A stretch of 64,000 nt of DNA from an uncultured Dehalococcoidia bacterium. GTDB taxonomy: Bacteria; Chloroflexota; Dehalococcoidia; Lucifugimonadales; CATQGZ01. Below, in pieces: positions 41,103 to 49,762 of this stretch. Made by a program: the position numbers and the translations under genes. The first letter of the stretch is position 1. Each line of letters opens with the position of its first letter. The stretch lies in contig OY282365.1 of the NCBI GenBank assembly GCA_958295685.1, positions 434,001 to 498,000 on the forward strand. The letters run 5' to 3'. The notes under the pieces are model-generated. The model was not told where the DNA came from. It ran no database searches and saw nothing but the letters and a program-made list of their open reading frames with translations.

Positions 41103-41678
41103 ATGTTGCTCCTGAAACAGGCGGCGAGGGCCGCGTTCCTCGACGGCAGGGTCTACGGGTCGCTGGGCGGCTCATCCGACGCGATGTTTCGCTCCCTGGT
41201 GGTCGTGGCGGCCGCGGGCGCCGCTTTTGGGTTCGGTGTCCAGGGCGCTGGCATAGAGGGACGCAGCGAGGGCTCTGTGACGCTCATGCTGCTGGGGTTC
41301 ATGACGGTTCTGGTCGGATGGCTTCTGTGGGCGGCGGTTGCATATCTTCTCGGGAGCGTCCTGCTGCGGGGGCAGGCTGGGTTCCGAGACCTGATGAGGT
41401 CTGTGGGGATGGCCTACGGCCCCGGCCTGCTGTTCGCGCTGCTCATCGTCCCGGATATCGGGGGAATAGACATCGGGGGAAGAATAGCGTTGGTCTCGCT
41501 GTTCTGGATGCTTGGAGCGGGTGTGGTTGCGGTCAGGGAGGCTCAGGGCCGTGGTCCTGGGCTGAGCCGTGAACCCCAGAAATACGGCACCCTGCGGGCG
41601 ATAGGGCCTACCGGCGTCGGCTGGGCGCTCGCCCACATCCTGCTTCCCGCGATGGTGTTTGGCCCAAACCAGGCCTGA
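41103..41678 (+). CDS. Yip1-domain-like membrane protein
   Basis: About 191 aa with four or five hydrophobic helices (for example SLVVVAAAGAAFGFGV, LLGFMTVLVGWLLWAAVAYLLGS, GPGLLFALLIVPDIGG, ALVSLFWMLGAGVVAV). FRDLMRSVGMAYGPGLL resembles the Yip1/YIF1 family pattern. Function unknown. Starts in this frame are GTG 41085, TTG 41100 and ATG 41103; I use the ATG. It is convergent with tatD. The gap 41010-41102 shows nothing I can support. Confidence 0.65.
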   Translation: MLLLKQAARAAFLDGRVYGSLGGSSDAMFRSLVVVAAAGAAFGFGVQGAGIEGRSEGSVTLMLLGFMTVLVGWLLWAAVAYLLGSVLLRGQAGFRDLMRSVGMAYGPGLLFALLIVPDIGGIDIGGRIALVSLFWMLGAGVVAVREAQGRGPGLSREPQKYGTLRAIGPTGVGWALAHILLPAMVFGPNQA

Positions 41679-41690
41679 CCGGCCGCCTCG

Positions 41691-42491
41691 TCACGAGATA
41701 CTGCCGGTGTGCCGCTCCACCACGTCCCAGCGCTCTCTCAGGAGTCGTCTGACGTTCGCGGTCGTGGTTTCGTCCACCTCTTCGAGCGTCTTCCCCTGAA
41801 GCTCGGCCAGCTTCTGGGCGACCGCCTGGACGTGCCTGGGCTCCGTCCAGTTCTCGCGCTTCGCCTTGAAGGGCTGGGGTGCCGCGTCGGTCTCCAGCAC
41901 GACGTGCTCGAGATCGATGCGGCTGGCGGTCTCTTGCAGGTGGGGAAGCCGTAGCAGCGGCCTGGCGAGCGAGATGTAGAAGCCCAAGTCGGCGGCCTCC
42001 CGCGCGACTCTGGCGTCCGCCTGAAAGTAGTGCATGACGCCGCCGACCTCGTAGGCCCGTTCCTCACGCAGCACTCGCAGCACGTCCTCATGAGCCTGCC
42101 GGCTGTGGAACACGACAGGCAGGCGCAGGTCGAGGGCGATCCGAATCTGTGAGCGGAACGCGTCGAACTGCATGGCCCTGTCGGGCGCTCCATCCATGAA
42201 GTCGAGGCCTATCTCGCTCATCACCAGCACCTTCTCGCCGGAGGAGGCGAGGGCTCTCAGGCGGTCGAGGGCCGCGTCGTCGAGCGGGGAGTCGAGGTTC
42301 ATCGGATGGACGCCCACGCCTGCGAAGATGCTTGGGAAGGACTGGGAGAGTTCGATCGACCGTGCCGACGACCTCTCGGTCGTGCCCGCCGAGATGACGG
42401 CTCCGACGCCTGCGGACAGGGCGCGGCTCATCACGTCGGCGACCTCCTCGTTGGTGAATGAATCGAGGTGTGCGTGGCAGTCGATCAGCAA
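41691..42491 (-). CDS. TatD-family metal-dependent hydrolase
   Basis: About 266 aa. LIDCHAHLDSF is the N-terminal H-x-H metal motif; VGVHPMNL, MSEIGLDFMD (bridging Glu), PVVFHSRQAHEDVL, GVMHYFQ and VLETDAAPQPF (final Asp) complete the TatD site. TatD enzymes are 3'-5' DNA exonucleases or D-amino-acid-tRNA proofreaders. I chose TTG at 42491, preceded by GAGGGA, over a 17-codon longer start. It is divergent from the next gene. Confidence 0.9.
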   Translation of the reverse strand: MLIDCHAHLDSFTNEEVADVMSRALSAGVGAVISAGTTERSSARSIELSQSFPSIFAGVGVHPMNLDSPLDDAALDRLRALASSGEKVLVMSEIGLDFMDGAPDRAMQFDAFRSQIRIALDLRLPVVFHSRQAHEDVLRVLREERAYEVGGVMHYFQADARVAREAADLGFYISLARPLLRLPHLQETASRIDLEHVVLETDAAPQPFKAKRENWTEPRHVQAVAQKLAELQGKTLEEVDETTTANVRRLLRERWDVVERHTGSIS

Positions 42492-42604
42492 GAAGATTCC
42501 CTCCGCGGGATCGGGGCGGCGGTGGAAGCGGGCTTGTGGCATCCCCAGGCGGGCCTGGATTATACTACGGAGGGACCCGGCCAGCGGCCGGACCGGGGGT
42601 GGGA

Positions 42605-43591
42605 ATGAGAGACAGAGCTATGGGCGCGGGTCGGATCGCTCTCGGCCTTGCAATCAGCGCGGCCCTCGGCTGGCTGGCGGCCAGAGAGCTCGACTGGAGC
42701 GGCGTCGGCCAGACGCTGGAAAAGATCTCGCCGGGCCTCGTCGTTCTTTCGCTGGTCGTGTTCATGTTCGCGAGCTACGTCAGGGCGTTCCGGTGGAGGG
42801 TGCTCTTCGTCGACGAGTCGGTGTCGACGGCGAGGCTCTTCGTTGTCCAGAACGAGGGCGTCGGCCTGAACAACCTCGTGCCGGTGAGGATAGCGTCCGA
42901 GGCGACGCAACTCGCCGTCCTCACGCTCCGGGACCGCCTGCGGCCGGCGACCGCGCTGGCCACTCTGGGAATGGAGCGAGTCCTAGACGCGGTGGTGAGC
43001 ACGGCCATTCTGGGGATAGCCTTCTTCATGGTTCCCGAGATGAGTAACTTCGCTCCATACGTTTGGGGCGCCGTCGGCTTTAGCGTGCTGGCCGTCGCCG
43101 TCGTGAGGCTGGTTTCGTGGGGGAGCTACGGGCTTCCCGTGATCCGCAGAGTCCGCTATCTGGCCGCGCTGGCCGACGCTGTGCGCGATCTGGAGAGGGA
43201 GCGGGCCCGCCTGGCGGTGTCCCTGCTCCTCAGTGCCGCCTACTGGCTCCTGATCGGTCTCACGGCCTGGATCGCGGCGCAGTCCGTGGGGCTGTCCATC
43301 ACGCTGACCACGGCGACCCTGGTGATTCTGGGAACGATCTTCTTCTCCACGGCCGTACCCGCGGCGCCCGGCGCGATTGGCATATTCCACTTCGCCATCG
43401 TCTATACGCTGGGGTTCTTCGGGGTGGAGCGAGAGACGGGTTTCGGCTTTGCGGTCGTCGTACACCTGATTCTGTTCCTGCCGTCGACGCTCATCGCGGT
43501 GCTGTTCCTGCCGCAGGAGGGGGTGGGCTCGCTGTTCCGGCTCTCAGGACTGGCGCGTACCGAGGAAGCCAGGGGCGCGTCCGGCACGTGA
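42605..43591 (+). CDS. Lysylphosphatidylglycerol synthase TM-like (UPF0104) membrane protein
   Basis: A 328-aa polytopic protein with about eight helices. It shows FASYVRAFRWRVLF, NNLVPVRIASEATQLAVL and VPAAPGAIGIFHFAIVYTL, the conserved flippase/LPG-synthase TM-domain signature (PF03706). The catalytic LPG synthase domain is absent, so it is more likely a lipid or lipid-linked-sugar flippase relative. The ATG at 42605 gives MRDRAMGAGR. The substrate-binding lipoprotein gene follows after 4 bp. Confidence 0.85.
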   Translation: MRDRAMGAGRIALGLAISAALGWLAARELDWSGVGQTLEKISPGLVVLSLVVFMFASYVRAFRWRVLFVDESVSTARLFVVQNEGVGLNNLVPVRIASEATQLAVLTLRDRLRPATALATLGMERVLDAVVSTAILGIAFFMVPEMSNFAPYVWGAVGFSVLAVAVVRLVSWGSYGLPVIRRVRYLAALADAVRDLERERARLAVSLLLSAAYWLLIGLTAWIAAQSVGLSITLTTATLVILGTIFFSTAVPAAPGAIGIFHFAIVYTLGFFGVERETGFGFAVVVHLILFLPSTLIAVLFLPQEGVGSLFRLSGLARTEEARGASGT

Positions 43592-43595
43592 GGGG

Positions 43596-45383
43596 ATGCC
43601 CAGCCGAGTGCTGCGTCGTTACGTCTGCCTCATCCTGATCCTCTCGTCGGCTCTGGCGGCGGGATGTTCGGGGTCCTCGGATGCGTCTCCGACGGCCGCG
43701 CCGGCTGCCAGTCCTACGACGACCACGCCGCGCCCGTCCCCGACGTCGGGCGTCCCTGCGACGCCGTTGCCTTCCCCGACGCAGGGCGCGGCGGCGGCGC
43801 CGTCTCCTTCTCCAACGCCTGGCGCACAGCCGCGCCCGACCGCCGTCTACGCCACGCCCGTTCCGGCTGAGCCGACGCCCTCGCCACTCGGCCGGTCGGG
43901 TGGCACGCTGAACCTGTCCTCTAGGGCCAACATAGCCCATCAGGACATTCATGACGAGGCATCGCCCGTTCTGGCGACGTGGGGTCCCGGGATCGCTTAC
44001 AGCAGGCTCATGCGTCTCCGGTCGGGGCCGGACGTCCCGCTGCCAAGCCTGGCGGTCGAGTGCGAGTTGTGCGAGAGATGGGAGATGGACGACGACGGGG
44101 CGTTCGTCTTTCGACTGCGTCCCGGCGTGACGTGGCAGGACGTGGAGCCGGTGAACGGCCGCGTTCTCACAGCCGGCGACGTCATCTACAGCTACGAGCG
44201 TCAGAGCCAGAACGACCGGCCGAACGCCGTGCTGCTGGGCGCGATTGACGCCCTGGAGGCTCTTGACGAGGGCACTCTGCGCGTCTCTCTGTCGCTGCCG
44301 GACGCCGACTTCCTGCTCTCCCTTGCCCACGGCCATTCGAAGATCGTCGCGCCGGAGGCTGTCGCCCTCAACGGAGACCTGAGAGATGGTCCGACGGTCG
44401 GCAGCGGCCCCTGGACTCTTGTGGAGACCGGCCCCGATTCGATCCACGCATTCAGCCGGAACCCCTCGTACTTCGAGAAGGGTTTGCCGCTGATCGACAG
44501 ACTCCTGATACACGTCATTACGGACCCGACCGTCCGGAGCGCGGCGTTTCGCGTAGGCTCTATCGACGTCGAGCAGATGGATGGGGCCGAGTGGATGAGT
44601 TACCGTCAGAGGAACCCGTCGGCGCCCTTCTTGGCGGCGCCGGAGCCCACGGGTGGAGTCGAGGTCGGCCTCAACGCGGACCTGCCACCGTTCGACGACG
44701 TGAGGGTTCGCAGGGCGGCGTTCCTCGCCATGGATCCGTGGGGAGCCATAGACGACGTCTGGATGGGCAGCGCTTTCCCTGCGCCCGGGTTTCACCTGGC
44801 CTCCCCCGACTGGCTTCTGCCGGACGACGAGTTGAGGAGCTACTTCGACGACCCTCCGGGGGCACGCGAGCTGCTTGGCGAGGCAGGGGTGTACCTGCCG
44901 CTTCCGGTGGTGATAAGGGTCGGCGACTTCGGCGATGGCTATCTGTCGCACGCTGAGCGAATAGCGGACGAGATGCGCGGCGTGGGCTTCGATGCGGACG
45001 TGGAGGTGATGAACCGGAGGGCGTTCGGTGACGAGGTGTGGTCGGGAGGGATGTATCAGATGTTCGTGGGGCCGCCGGCTCCGTCGGCCACCCCGAACGG
45101 ATACCTGCTGCCGGTTCTGCACAGCCGCGGACGGCTGAACACCATGGGCGCCGCGGACGCCGAGCTCGACGGTCTGATCGAGGAGCAGGCAGTGGAGGGT
45201 GACCCTGCCGCGCGGCGAGAGGCGATACTGGCTATCCAGCGGAGGGCGCTGGGCGAGGCGTACAGGTTTATGCCGGCCGCGCGCATCTCGATATGGACCT
45301 GGTCGGATCGGCTACGGGGTTTTCATCCGAACTTCGCGGCCTTCGAGTATTCGCACTGGAGCAGGGTGTGGCTGAGCGAGTAG
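43596..45383 (+). CDS. ABC-type solute-binding lipoprotein, family 5
   Basis: A 595-aa exported protein. The signal peptide ends in ALAAGC (lipobox), followed by a Pro/Ser/Thr-rich linker of about 70 residues. The binding domain starts at GGTLNLSSRAN and contains RLRPGVTWQDVEPVNGRVLTAGDVIYSYER, typical of peptide/nickel-type (SBP_bac_5) receptors. No ABC permease or ATPase gene is adjacent, so its transporter is elsewhere or it acts as a receptor. It is likely coexpressed with the preceding membrane protein. Confidence 0.9.
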   Translation: MPSRVLRRYVCLILILSSALAAGCSGSSDASPTAAPAASPTTTTPRPSPTSGVPATPLPSPTQGAAAAPSPSPTPGAQPRPTAVYATPVPAEPTPSPLGRSGGTLNLSSRANIAHQDIHDEASPVLATWGPGIAYSRLMRLRSGPDVPLPSLAVECELCERWEMDDDGAFVFRLRPGVTWQDVEPVNGRVLTAGDVIYSYERQSQNDRPNAVLLGAIDALEALDEGTLRVSLSLPDADFLLSLAHGHSKIVAPEAVALNGDLRDGPTVGSGPWTLVETGPDSIHAFSRNPSYFEKGLPLIDRLLIHVITDPTVRSAAFRVGSIDVEQMDGAEWMSYRQRNPSAPFLAAPEPTGGVEVGLNADLPPFDDVRVRRAAFLAMDPWGAIDDVWMGSAFPAPGFHLASPDWLLPDDELRSYFDDPPGARELLGEAGVYLPLPVVIRVGDFGDGYLSHAERIADEMRGVGFDADVEVMNRRAFGDEVWSGGMYQMFVGPPAPSATPNGYLLPVLHSRGRLNTMGAADAELDGLIEEQAVEGDPAARREAILAIQRRALGEAYRFMPAARISIWTWSDRLRGFHPNFAAFEYSHWSRVWLSE

Positions 45384-45409
45384 GGGTGAACTGTTCAGGC
45401 TGCCCCCGC

Positions 45410-45877
45410 TCAATCGGGGATTAGGCCGGACGTGTCCTTCCTGCGGCGCTCCTCGTCCTCGATGCCGTCGTCGAGGGCAGACCATGCGAGCAGGGCGCAC
45501 TTGACGCGCACGGGGGCCTTCTTTACGCCGGCCAGAGCGGTGAGAGGCCCCTCGACCGCGGCGGTATCGCGCCCCTGCATCATGGCCTGGAAGGCGTCCG
45601 AGGCTGCCCGGGCCTCCTTGATCGTCCTGCCCAGCACTGCCTCCGTCAGCATCGACCCCGAGGCCTGGTTTATGGCGCAGCCGACGGCCTGAAGTCCTAT
45701 TCGTGAGATCCGACCGTCGCTGTCAAGCGCGGCCTGGAGACGCACCTCGTCGCCGCAGAATGGGTTGACCGCGTTCGCGCTGACGTCCGGGCGCTCCACG
45801 AGGGCGCGGTTCCTTGGGTTCCGGCAGTGGTCCAGGATGGCGTCTCGGTAGAGGCCGTCGAGGTCATCGGGAGCCAT
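45410..45877 (-). CDS. sufU: SufU-like sulfur-transfer/scaffold protein (copy 1)
   Basis: A 155-aa NifU/IscU-fold protein. NPFCGD (C41, D43), GCAINQAS (C67) and KCALLAW (C127) are the zinc/sulfur ligands of SufU, which receives persulfide from SufS. It ends the suf operon and overlaps the sufS stop by 14 bp. A second sufU lies at 47967-48422 in the same operon and is only distantly similar, so the two may differ in role. Confidence 0.92.
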   Translation of the reverse strand: MAPDDLDGLYRDAILDHCRNPRNRALVERPDVSANAVNPFCGDEVRLQAALDSDGRISRIGLQAVGCAINQASGSMLTEAVLGRTIKEARAASDAFQAMMQGRDTAAVEGPLTALAGVKKAPVRVKCALLAWSALDDGIEDEERRRKDTSGLIPD

Positions 45878-47099
45878 CCAGGAAATACCTCATGGCTTCC
45901 TTCACTGCGTCGACCAGTACGTCCACTTCCTCCTCCGTGTTGTATACGTAGAAGCTGGCCCTGGCGGTGGCGGCCACTCCGAGCGTCTCCATCAACGGCA
46001 TCGTGCAGTGGTGCCCCGTGCGGACCGCGATGCCGCGCCTGTCCAGGACGGTGCCGAAGTCGTGGGCGTGGACCTCGGTCGTGTGGAAGGGGATGACTCC
46101 GCCTCTCTTTTCCGGGTCGGCCGGGCCGAACACGTCCAGGTCCTCGATTTCTCCGAAGGCGTCGAGCGCGTATCCGGTGATCTGGATTTCGTGTTCTCGC
46201 ACCCTGTCCATTCCGAGCCCGTTGAGGTAGTCAACCGCCGCGCCCATGCCTATTGCGTCTGCGACGTTGGGGGTTCCGGCCTCGAACCGCATCGGGAGGT
46301 CGTTCCAGGTCGCGTCCTCGTAGGAGACCTGGAGAACCATCTCACCGCCGACCAGGAAGGGTTCCATCCGCTCGAGGGCCTCGCGCCGGGCGTACAGGAC
46401 GCCGATGCCGGTGGGGCCGAGCATCTTGTGTCCTGAGAAGGCCATGAAGTCGCATCCGATGTCCTGAACGTCCACCGGCATGTGCGGGACGCTCTGCGCG
46501 CCGTCGACTAGGAAGGCCGCGCCGACCTCTTTGGCCCTCGCCGCCAGAGCCTTCACAGGGTTGATCGTTCCCAGAGAGTTGGACACATGCACGGCCGTCA
46601 CCAGCCGGGTGCGCGTGTCGATGATGGAGTTGACGTCAGACAGGTCCAGGGCGCCGTCCTCGGCTAGAGGGAGGATTCTCAGCTCGGCTCCCCGCTCGCG
46701 GGCCACTCTCTGCCAGGGGACCAGGTTGCTGTGGTGCTCCATCGCGGTGGTCACGATCCGCTCGCCGGCTGCGACGTGTTCCATGGCCCATCCCTGGGCC
46801 ACGAGATTCAGGGCTTCCGTCGTGTTCCGCGTCCAGATTATGCAGCTCGGCGACTCGGCGTTCACGAAGTCCGCGACCTTCTGCCGCGCCTCCTCCATGG
46901 CGTCGGTCGCCTCCATGCTCAGGGTATGGACGCCCCTGTGCACGTTGGAGTTGTACCTCTCGTAGTAGTCGACGAGGGCGCGGATCACCGACCTGGGTTT
47001 CTGGGAGGTGGCGGCGTTGTCGAGGTAGACCAGCGGCACGCCGTTGACCTTGCGGGACAGGATAGGGAAGTCCTGCCTGATTCTGGCTGTGTCAAGCAT
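45864..47099 (-). CDS. sufS: Cysteine desulfurase SufS
   Basis: A 411-aa class II cysteine desulfurase. VYLDNAATSQKP, HSNLVPWQ, the PLP lysine in FSGHKMLGPTG (K225) and the catalytic cysteine in RTGHHCTMPLM (C365) are present. It takes sulfur from cysteine and passes it to SufU for Fe-S assembly. The RTGHHC segment is typical of SufS rather than IscS. It lies between the Rieske protein and sufU in the minus-strand operon. Confidence 0.95.
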   Translation of the reverse strand: MLDTARIRQDFPILSRKVNGVPLVYLDNAATSQKPRSVIRALVDYYERYNSNVHRGVHTLSMEATDAMEEARQKVADFVNAESPSCIIWTRNTTEALNLVAQGWAMEHVAAGERIVTTAMEHHSNLVPWQRVARERGAELRILPLAEDGALDLSDVNSIIDTRTRLVTAVHVSNSLGTINPVKALAARAKEVGAAFLVDGAQSVPHMPVDVQDIGCDFMAFSGHKMLGPTGIGVLYARREALERMEPFLVGGEMVLQVSYEDATWNDLPMRFEAGTPNVADAIGMGAAVDYLNGLGMDRVREHEIQITGYALDAFGEIEDLDVFGPADPEKRGGVIPFHTTEVHAHDFGTVLDRRGIAVRTGHHCTMPLMETLGVAATARASFYVYNTEEEVDVLVDAVKEAMRYFLDGSR

Positions 47100-47126
47100 G
47101 GCTGCGCTCGTTCCGCGGCGTGATGA

Positions 47127-47432
47127 TCACACTTCCACCTCTATGTCGTCTCCCTCCGTCCTCACTTCGAACGTATCGATGGGCAGAATCGCCGGAGGCA
47201 TCGTGGCCTTGCCCGTTCTCACGTCGAAGCGTGCTCCGTGCCTGGGACACTCTATCTCGTATCCTTCAACCTCTCCCTGCTCCAGAGAGCCGAAGTCGTG
47301 TGAGCACAGGTCGTCGACCGCGTACAGCTTCCCGTCGACGTTGCACACGGCGACGTCGCGGTCTCCGATCTGGAATGATTTTGCCGACCCCGGCGTCACC
47401 TCGCCGGACTTGCATACCTTGACGAATGCCAT
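47127..47432 (-). CDS. Rieske-type [2Fe-2S] ferredoxin
   Basis: A 101-aa soluble Rieske protein. The ligands are C43-S-H45 (LCSHDFG) and C62-P-R-H65 (CPRHGARFD). It resembles the ferredoxin components of ring-hydroxylating oxygenases and NirD. In this operon it may give electrons to Fe-S assembly or serve as a client; the role is inference from position. Its start is 42 bp downstream of the rrf2-type gene. Confidence 0.92.
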   Translation of the reverse strand: MAFVKVCKSGEVTPGSAKSFQIGDRDVAVCNVDGKLYAVDDLCSHDFGSLEQGEVEGYEIECPRHGARFDVRTGKATMPPAILPIDTFEVRTEGDDIEVEV

Positions 47433-47474
47433 GTCTGCGTCTCCCTGTCTTCTCGTCCGTGTGTTTCTGGGTTG

Positions 47475-47942
47475 TCAGACCGCGGCGACTTTGATTATTT
47501 TGCCTGCGGTCGTCAGATTCTGCCGCGCCTGGATGGCCCGCGTCCGATCCATCAACTGGCCGACGGTCGTTCGTTCGAGAATCCGATGAACCGCCTCGTC
47601 CACCTCCCGCCACACCTCGCGCTGAGCGCAGGATGGGATGCAGGCGCACGCCGTGTCGTCGTCCAGACACGCCACCGGCGGGTCCATGCCGCCCAGGGCA
47701 TCCAGGACGGCGCTCAGCGTCACCTCGTATGGGTCGCCGTACAACGAGTGACCTCCCTGTGGCCCGCGCCGGCTCTTCACGATCTCCTTTCGGCTCAGGC
47801 TGCGCATCACCTGTGCGAGGTACGGGCCGGGGACCATGGCCCGTCGGGAGATTTCGGACGCTCTCACGGGCCCATCCTTCCCGTGCAGCGCCAGATCAAC
47901 CAGGGCTCTCACTGCGTAGTCCATCTTGATAGGCACGTGCAT
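47475..47942 (-). CDS. Rrf2-family transcriptional regulator
   Basis: A 155-aa winged-helix protein. MDYAVRALVDLALHG and GPQGGHSLYGDPYEVTL are the Rrf2 DNA-binding and wing parts. Cysteines at 92, 99, 101 and 105 lie where IscR binds its [2Fe-2S] cluster (IscR uses 92, 98 and 104). It therefore likely senses Fe-S status and controls the suf operon. An inverted repeat at 52157-52179 beside the sufB promoter is a candidate binding site. Confidence 0.9.
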   Translation of the reverse strand: MHVPIKMDYAVRALVDLALHGKDGPVRASEISRRAMVPGPYLAQVMRSLSRKEIVKSRRGPQGGHSLYGDPYEVTLSAVLDALGGMDPPVACLDDDTACACIPSCAQREVWREVDEAVHRILERTTVGQLMDRTRAIQARQNLTTAGKIIKVAAV

Positions 47943-47966
47943 CGGCCACCTCCTAGTCTGAGCCGG

Positions 47967-48422
47967 CTACCTCTCCGTCGAGACGGTCTTTTCTTCCTCG
48001 ACCAGCGCCGAGTGCATCGCGTGCCACGAAAGGGTAGCGCACTTGATGCGCGTCGGGTATGCCGAGACGCCCTCCAGTATCTCCAAGTCGCCCAGTTCCT
48101 CCCTGTCCACGTCCGCGCCTTCCTCTCTGGTAATCATGGCGCGGAACGAGTTGAAGATGGACTCGGCTTCTGCGCGGCTCTTGCCCTTGACGCTCTCGGT
48201 CATCATCGACGCCGAGGCTTTGGATATCGCGCATCCGGAGCCCTCGAAGCTCACGTCCGATATTACGTCGCCGTCGAAGGTCATGAACAGCGTGACCCGA
48301 TCTCCGCACAGCGGGTTGAACCCCTCCCTCGTCCTGTCCGCGTCCTCTATTCTCTTGAAGTTCCGAGGCCTGCGGCTGTGGTCGAGCACAACGTCCTGGT
48401 AGAGGTCGTCTACGTCGTACAT
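47967..48422 (-). CDS. sufU: SufU-like protein (copy 2)
   Basis: A 151-aa NifU/IscU-fold protein beginning MYDVDDLYQDVVLDHSRRPRNF. NPLCGD (C39), GCAISKAS (C64) and IKCATLSW (C128) are the metal/sulfur ligands. It keeps the SufU-type insertion between the second and third cysteine. It lies directly after sufD (1-bp gap), the classical position of sufU in Gram-positive suf operons, so this copy is the more likely SufS partner. Confidence 0.92.
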   Translation of the reverse strand: MYDVDDLYQDVVLDHSRRPRNFKRIEDADRTREGFNPLCGDRVTLFMTFDGDVISDVSFEGSGCAISKASASMMTESVKGKSRAEAESIFNSFRAMITREEGADVDREELGDLEILEGVSAYPTRIKCATLSWHAMHSALVEEEKTVSTER

Positions 48423-48423
48423 C

Positions 48424-49758
48424 TTAGAACTCGAGCCTGCGTCCTGGGAGCGTGTCCAGGAACTGAGACTCCAGGTACGCTCTGAGATTCGGCTCCCGGA
48501 CGGTGTCCACCGTCTCGCTGGCGAATCCGTGGATGAGGAGGCGGCTGGCCGTGTCGACGTCCATACCGCGGCTCCGCATGTAGAAGACCGTCTCCTCGTC
48601 GATATTCCCGGCGGTCGCGCCGTGGCCGCACTTCACGTCGTCGGCGTAGATGAAGAGCGCGGGCTTGCTGTCCACTTCGGCATACGGGGACAGCACGAGG
48701 TTCTTGTCCGACTGGCTGGCGTCCGTCTTCTGGGCCTCCTTACGTACCAGCACCGTCCCGCCGAAGACTGCCCGCGACCTCCCGTCCAGGATGCCCTTGT
48801 AGTTGAGGCGGCTCGTCGTGTAGGGCTTGGCGTGCTCGATGTTGATGTTGTTGTCCAGGTGCTGCGTTCCCGAGGTGACGTACAGGCCGCTGAGACGGCA
48901 TGCGCTGCCGGGGCCGTCCAGAAGCACGGACAGGTCGTATCTGCCGAGGGCCGCGCCCCTGGAGAACGCGCCTGACGAGTAGGCGCCGCCCTCTCCCAGG
49001 ACCACGCGCGCGGAGCCTACGTGGAAGGCGGCCTCGCTCTCCTCCTGCAGCCTGTAGTGCTCCACCTCGGCTCCCTCGCCGATGACCATCTCGGACACGG
49101 AGTTGCTGAAGTACCGGCCGCCGTTCAGGCCGGCGTAGCTCTCGATCACGGTCGCCCTGCTCCCGTTCTCGGCCACGATCAGCGCCCTGGGATATGAGAC
49201 CGTGGGCGCGGCGTTACCCGTGGAGAGGAACACCAGGTGGATCGGGGTCTCGACGTCGGCGCCCGCCGCGACGTGAACGAAGGCCCCGTCGCGCAGGAAG
49301 GCCGTGTTGAGCGCGGCGAAGCCGTCGTCCTCGAACGGGGTATGACGCGCCAGGTGGCTCTCGACCGTCTCGCTGTTGGACAGTACGGCCTCCTCCAAGC
49401 TGGAGACCCGTACCTCGTCCGTGCTCTCGGGGCGGCTCGACAGCGCCTCGGCGAAAACGCCGTCCACGAAGACCAGCTGGCTCCACGCATCGTGCCGCGG
49501 GATGGCGGCGTCGGTCGTCTCGGCGCTCAGGCCGTTCGGTCGGCTGCGGCCGTCGTGTCCGAACTCCATCCTGGCGATAGGGGCCGCGTTGGTGTACTTC
49601 CACTTCTCGTTGCCCCGGCGCGCCGTCGGGAAGCCCAGATCTAGGAAGCGTGTCCAGGCCGTTTGGCGCAGGTCCTGCAGCCACTGGGGCCTGCCCGCCG
49701 TGTCCAGCGCGTGGAAGTCGGCCTCGTATCGTTCGTACCTTGTCAGGGTCTGGGTCAT
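48424..49758 (-). CDS. sufD: Fe-S assembly protein SufD
   Basis: A 444-aa beta-helix protein of the SufB/SufD family. The C-terminal VKCGHGATAGNIDEETVFYMRSRG holds the conserved His used at the SufB-SufD interface, and FIYADD precedes it. It forms the SufBC2D scaffold with its neighbours. It starts 4 bp after sufC ends, in the usual B-C-D order. Length and motifs are normal. Confidence 0.93.
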   Translation of the reverse strand: MTQTLTRYERYEADFHALDTAGRPQWLQDLRQTAWTRFLDLGFPTARRGNEKWKYTNAAPIARMEFGHDGRSRPNGLSAETTDAAIPRHDAWSQLVFVDGVFAEALSSRPESTDEVRVSSLEEAVLSNSETVESHLARHTPFEDDGFAALNTAFLRDGAFVHVAAGADVETPIHLVFLSTGNAAPTVSYPRALIVAENGSRATVIESYAGLNGGRYFSNSVSEMVIGEGAEVEHYRLQEESEAAFHVGSARVVLGEGGAYSSGAFSRGAALGRYDLSVLLDGPGSACRLSGLYVTSGTQHLDNNINIEHAKPYTTSRLNYKGILDGRSRAVFGGTVLVRKEAQKTDASQSDKNLVLSPYAEVDSKPALFIYADDVKCGHGATAGNIDEETVFYMRSRGMDVDTASRLLIHGFASETVDTVREPNLRAYLESQFLDTLPGRRLEF

Positions 49759-49762
49759 CGTC

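Noticed and set aside
43491..45122. 543-codon minus-strand frame opposite the solute-binding lipoprotein
   Set aside because: Shadow of a strongly biased GC-rich gene; the sense product has a lipobox and family motifs.
45401..45420. CCCCG/CGGGG hairpin at the end of the solute-binding protein gene as a terminator
   Set aside because: Only 5 bp of stem without a T-run, and it overlaps the sufU stop; weak.
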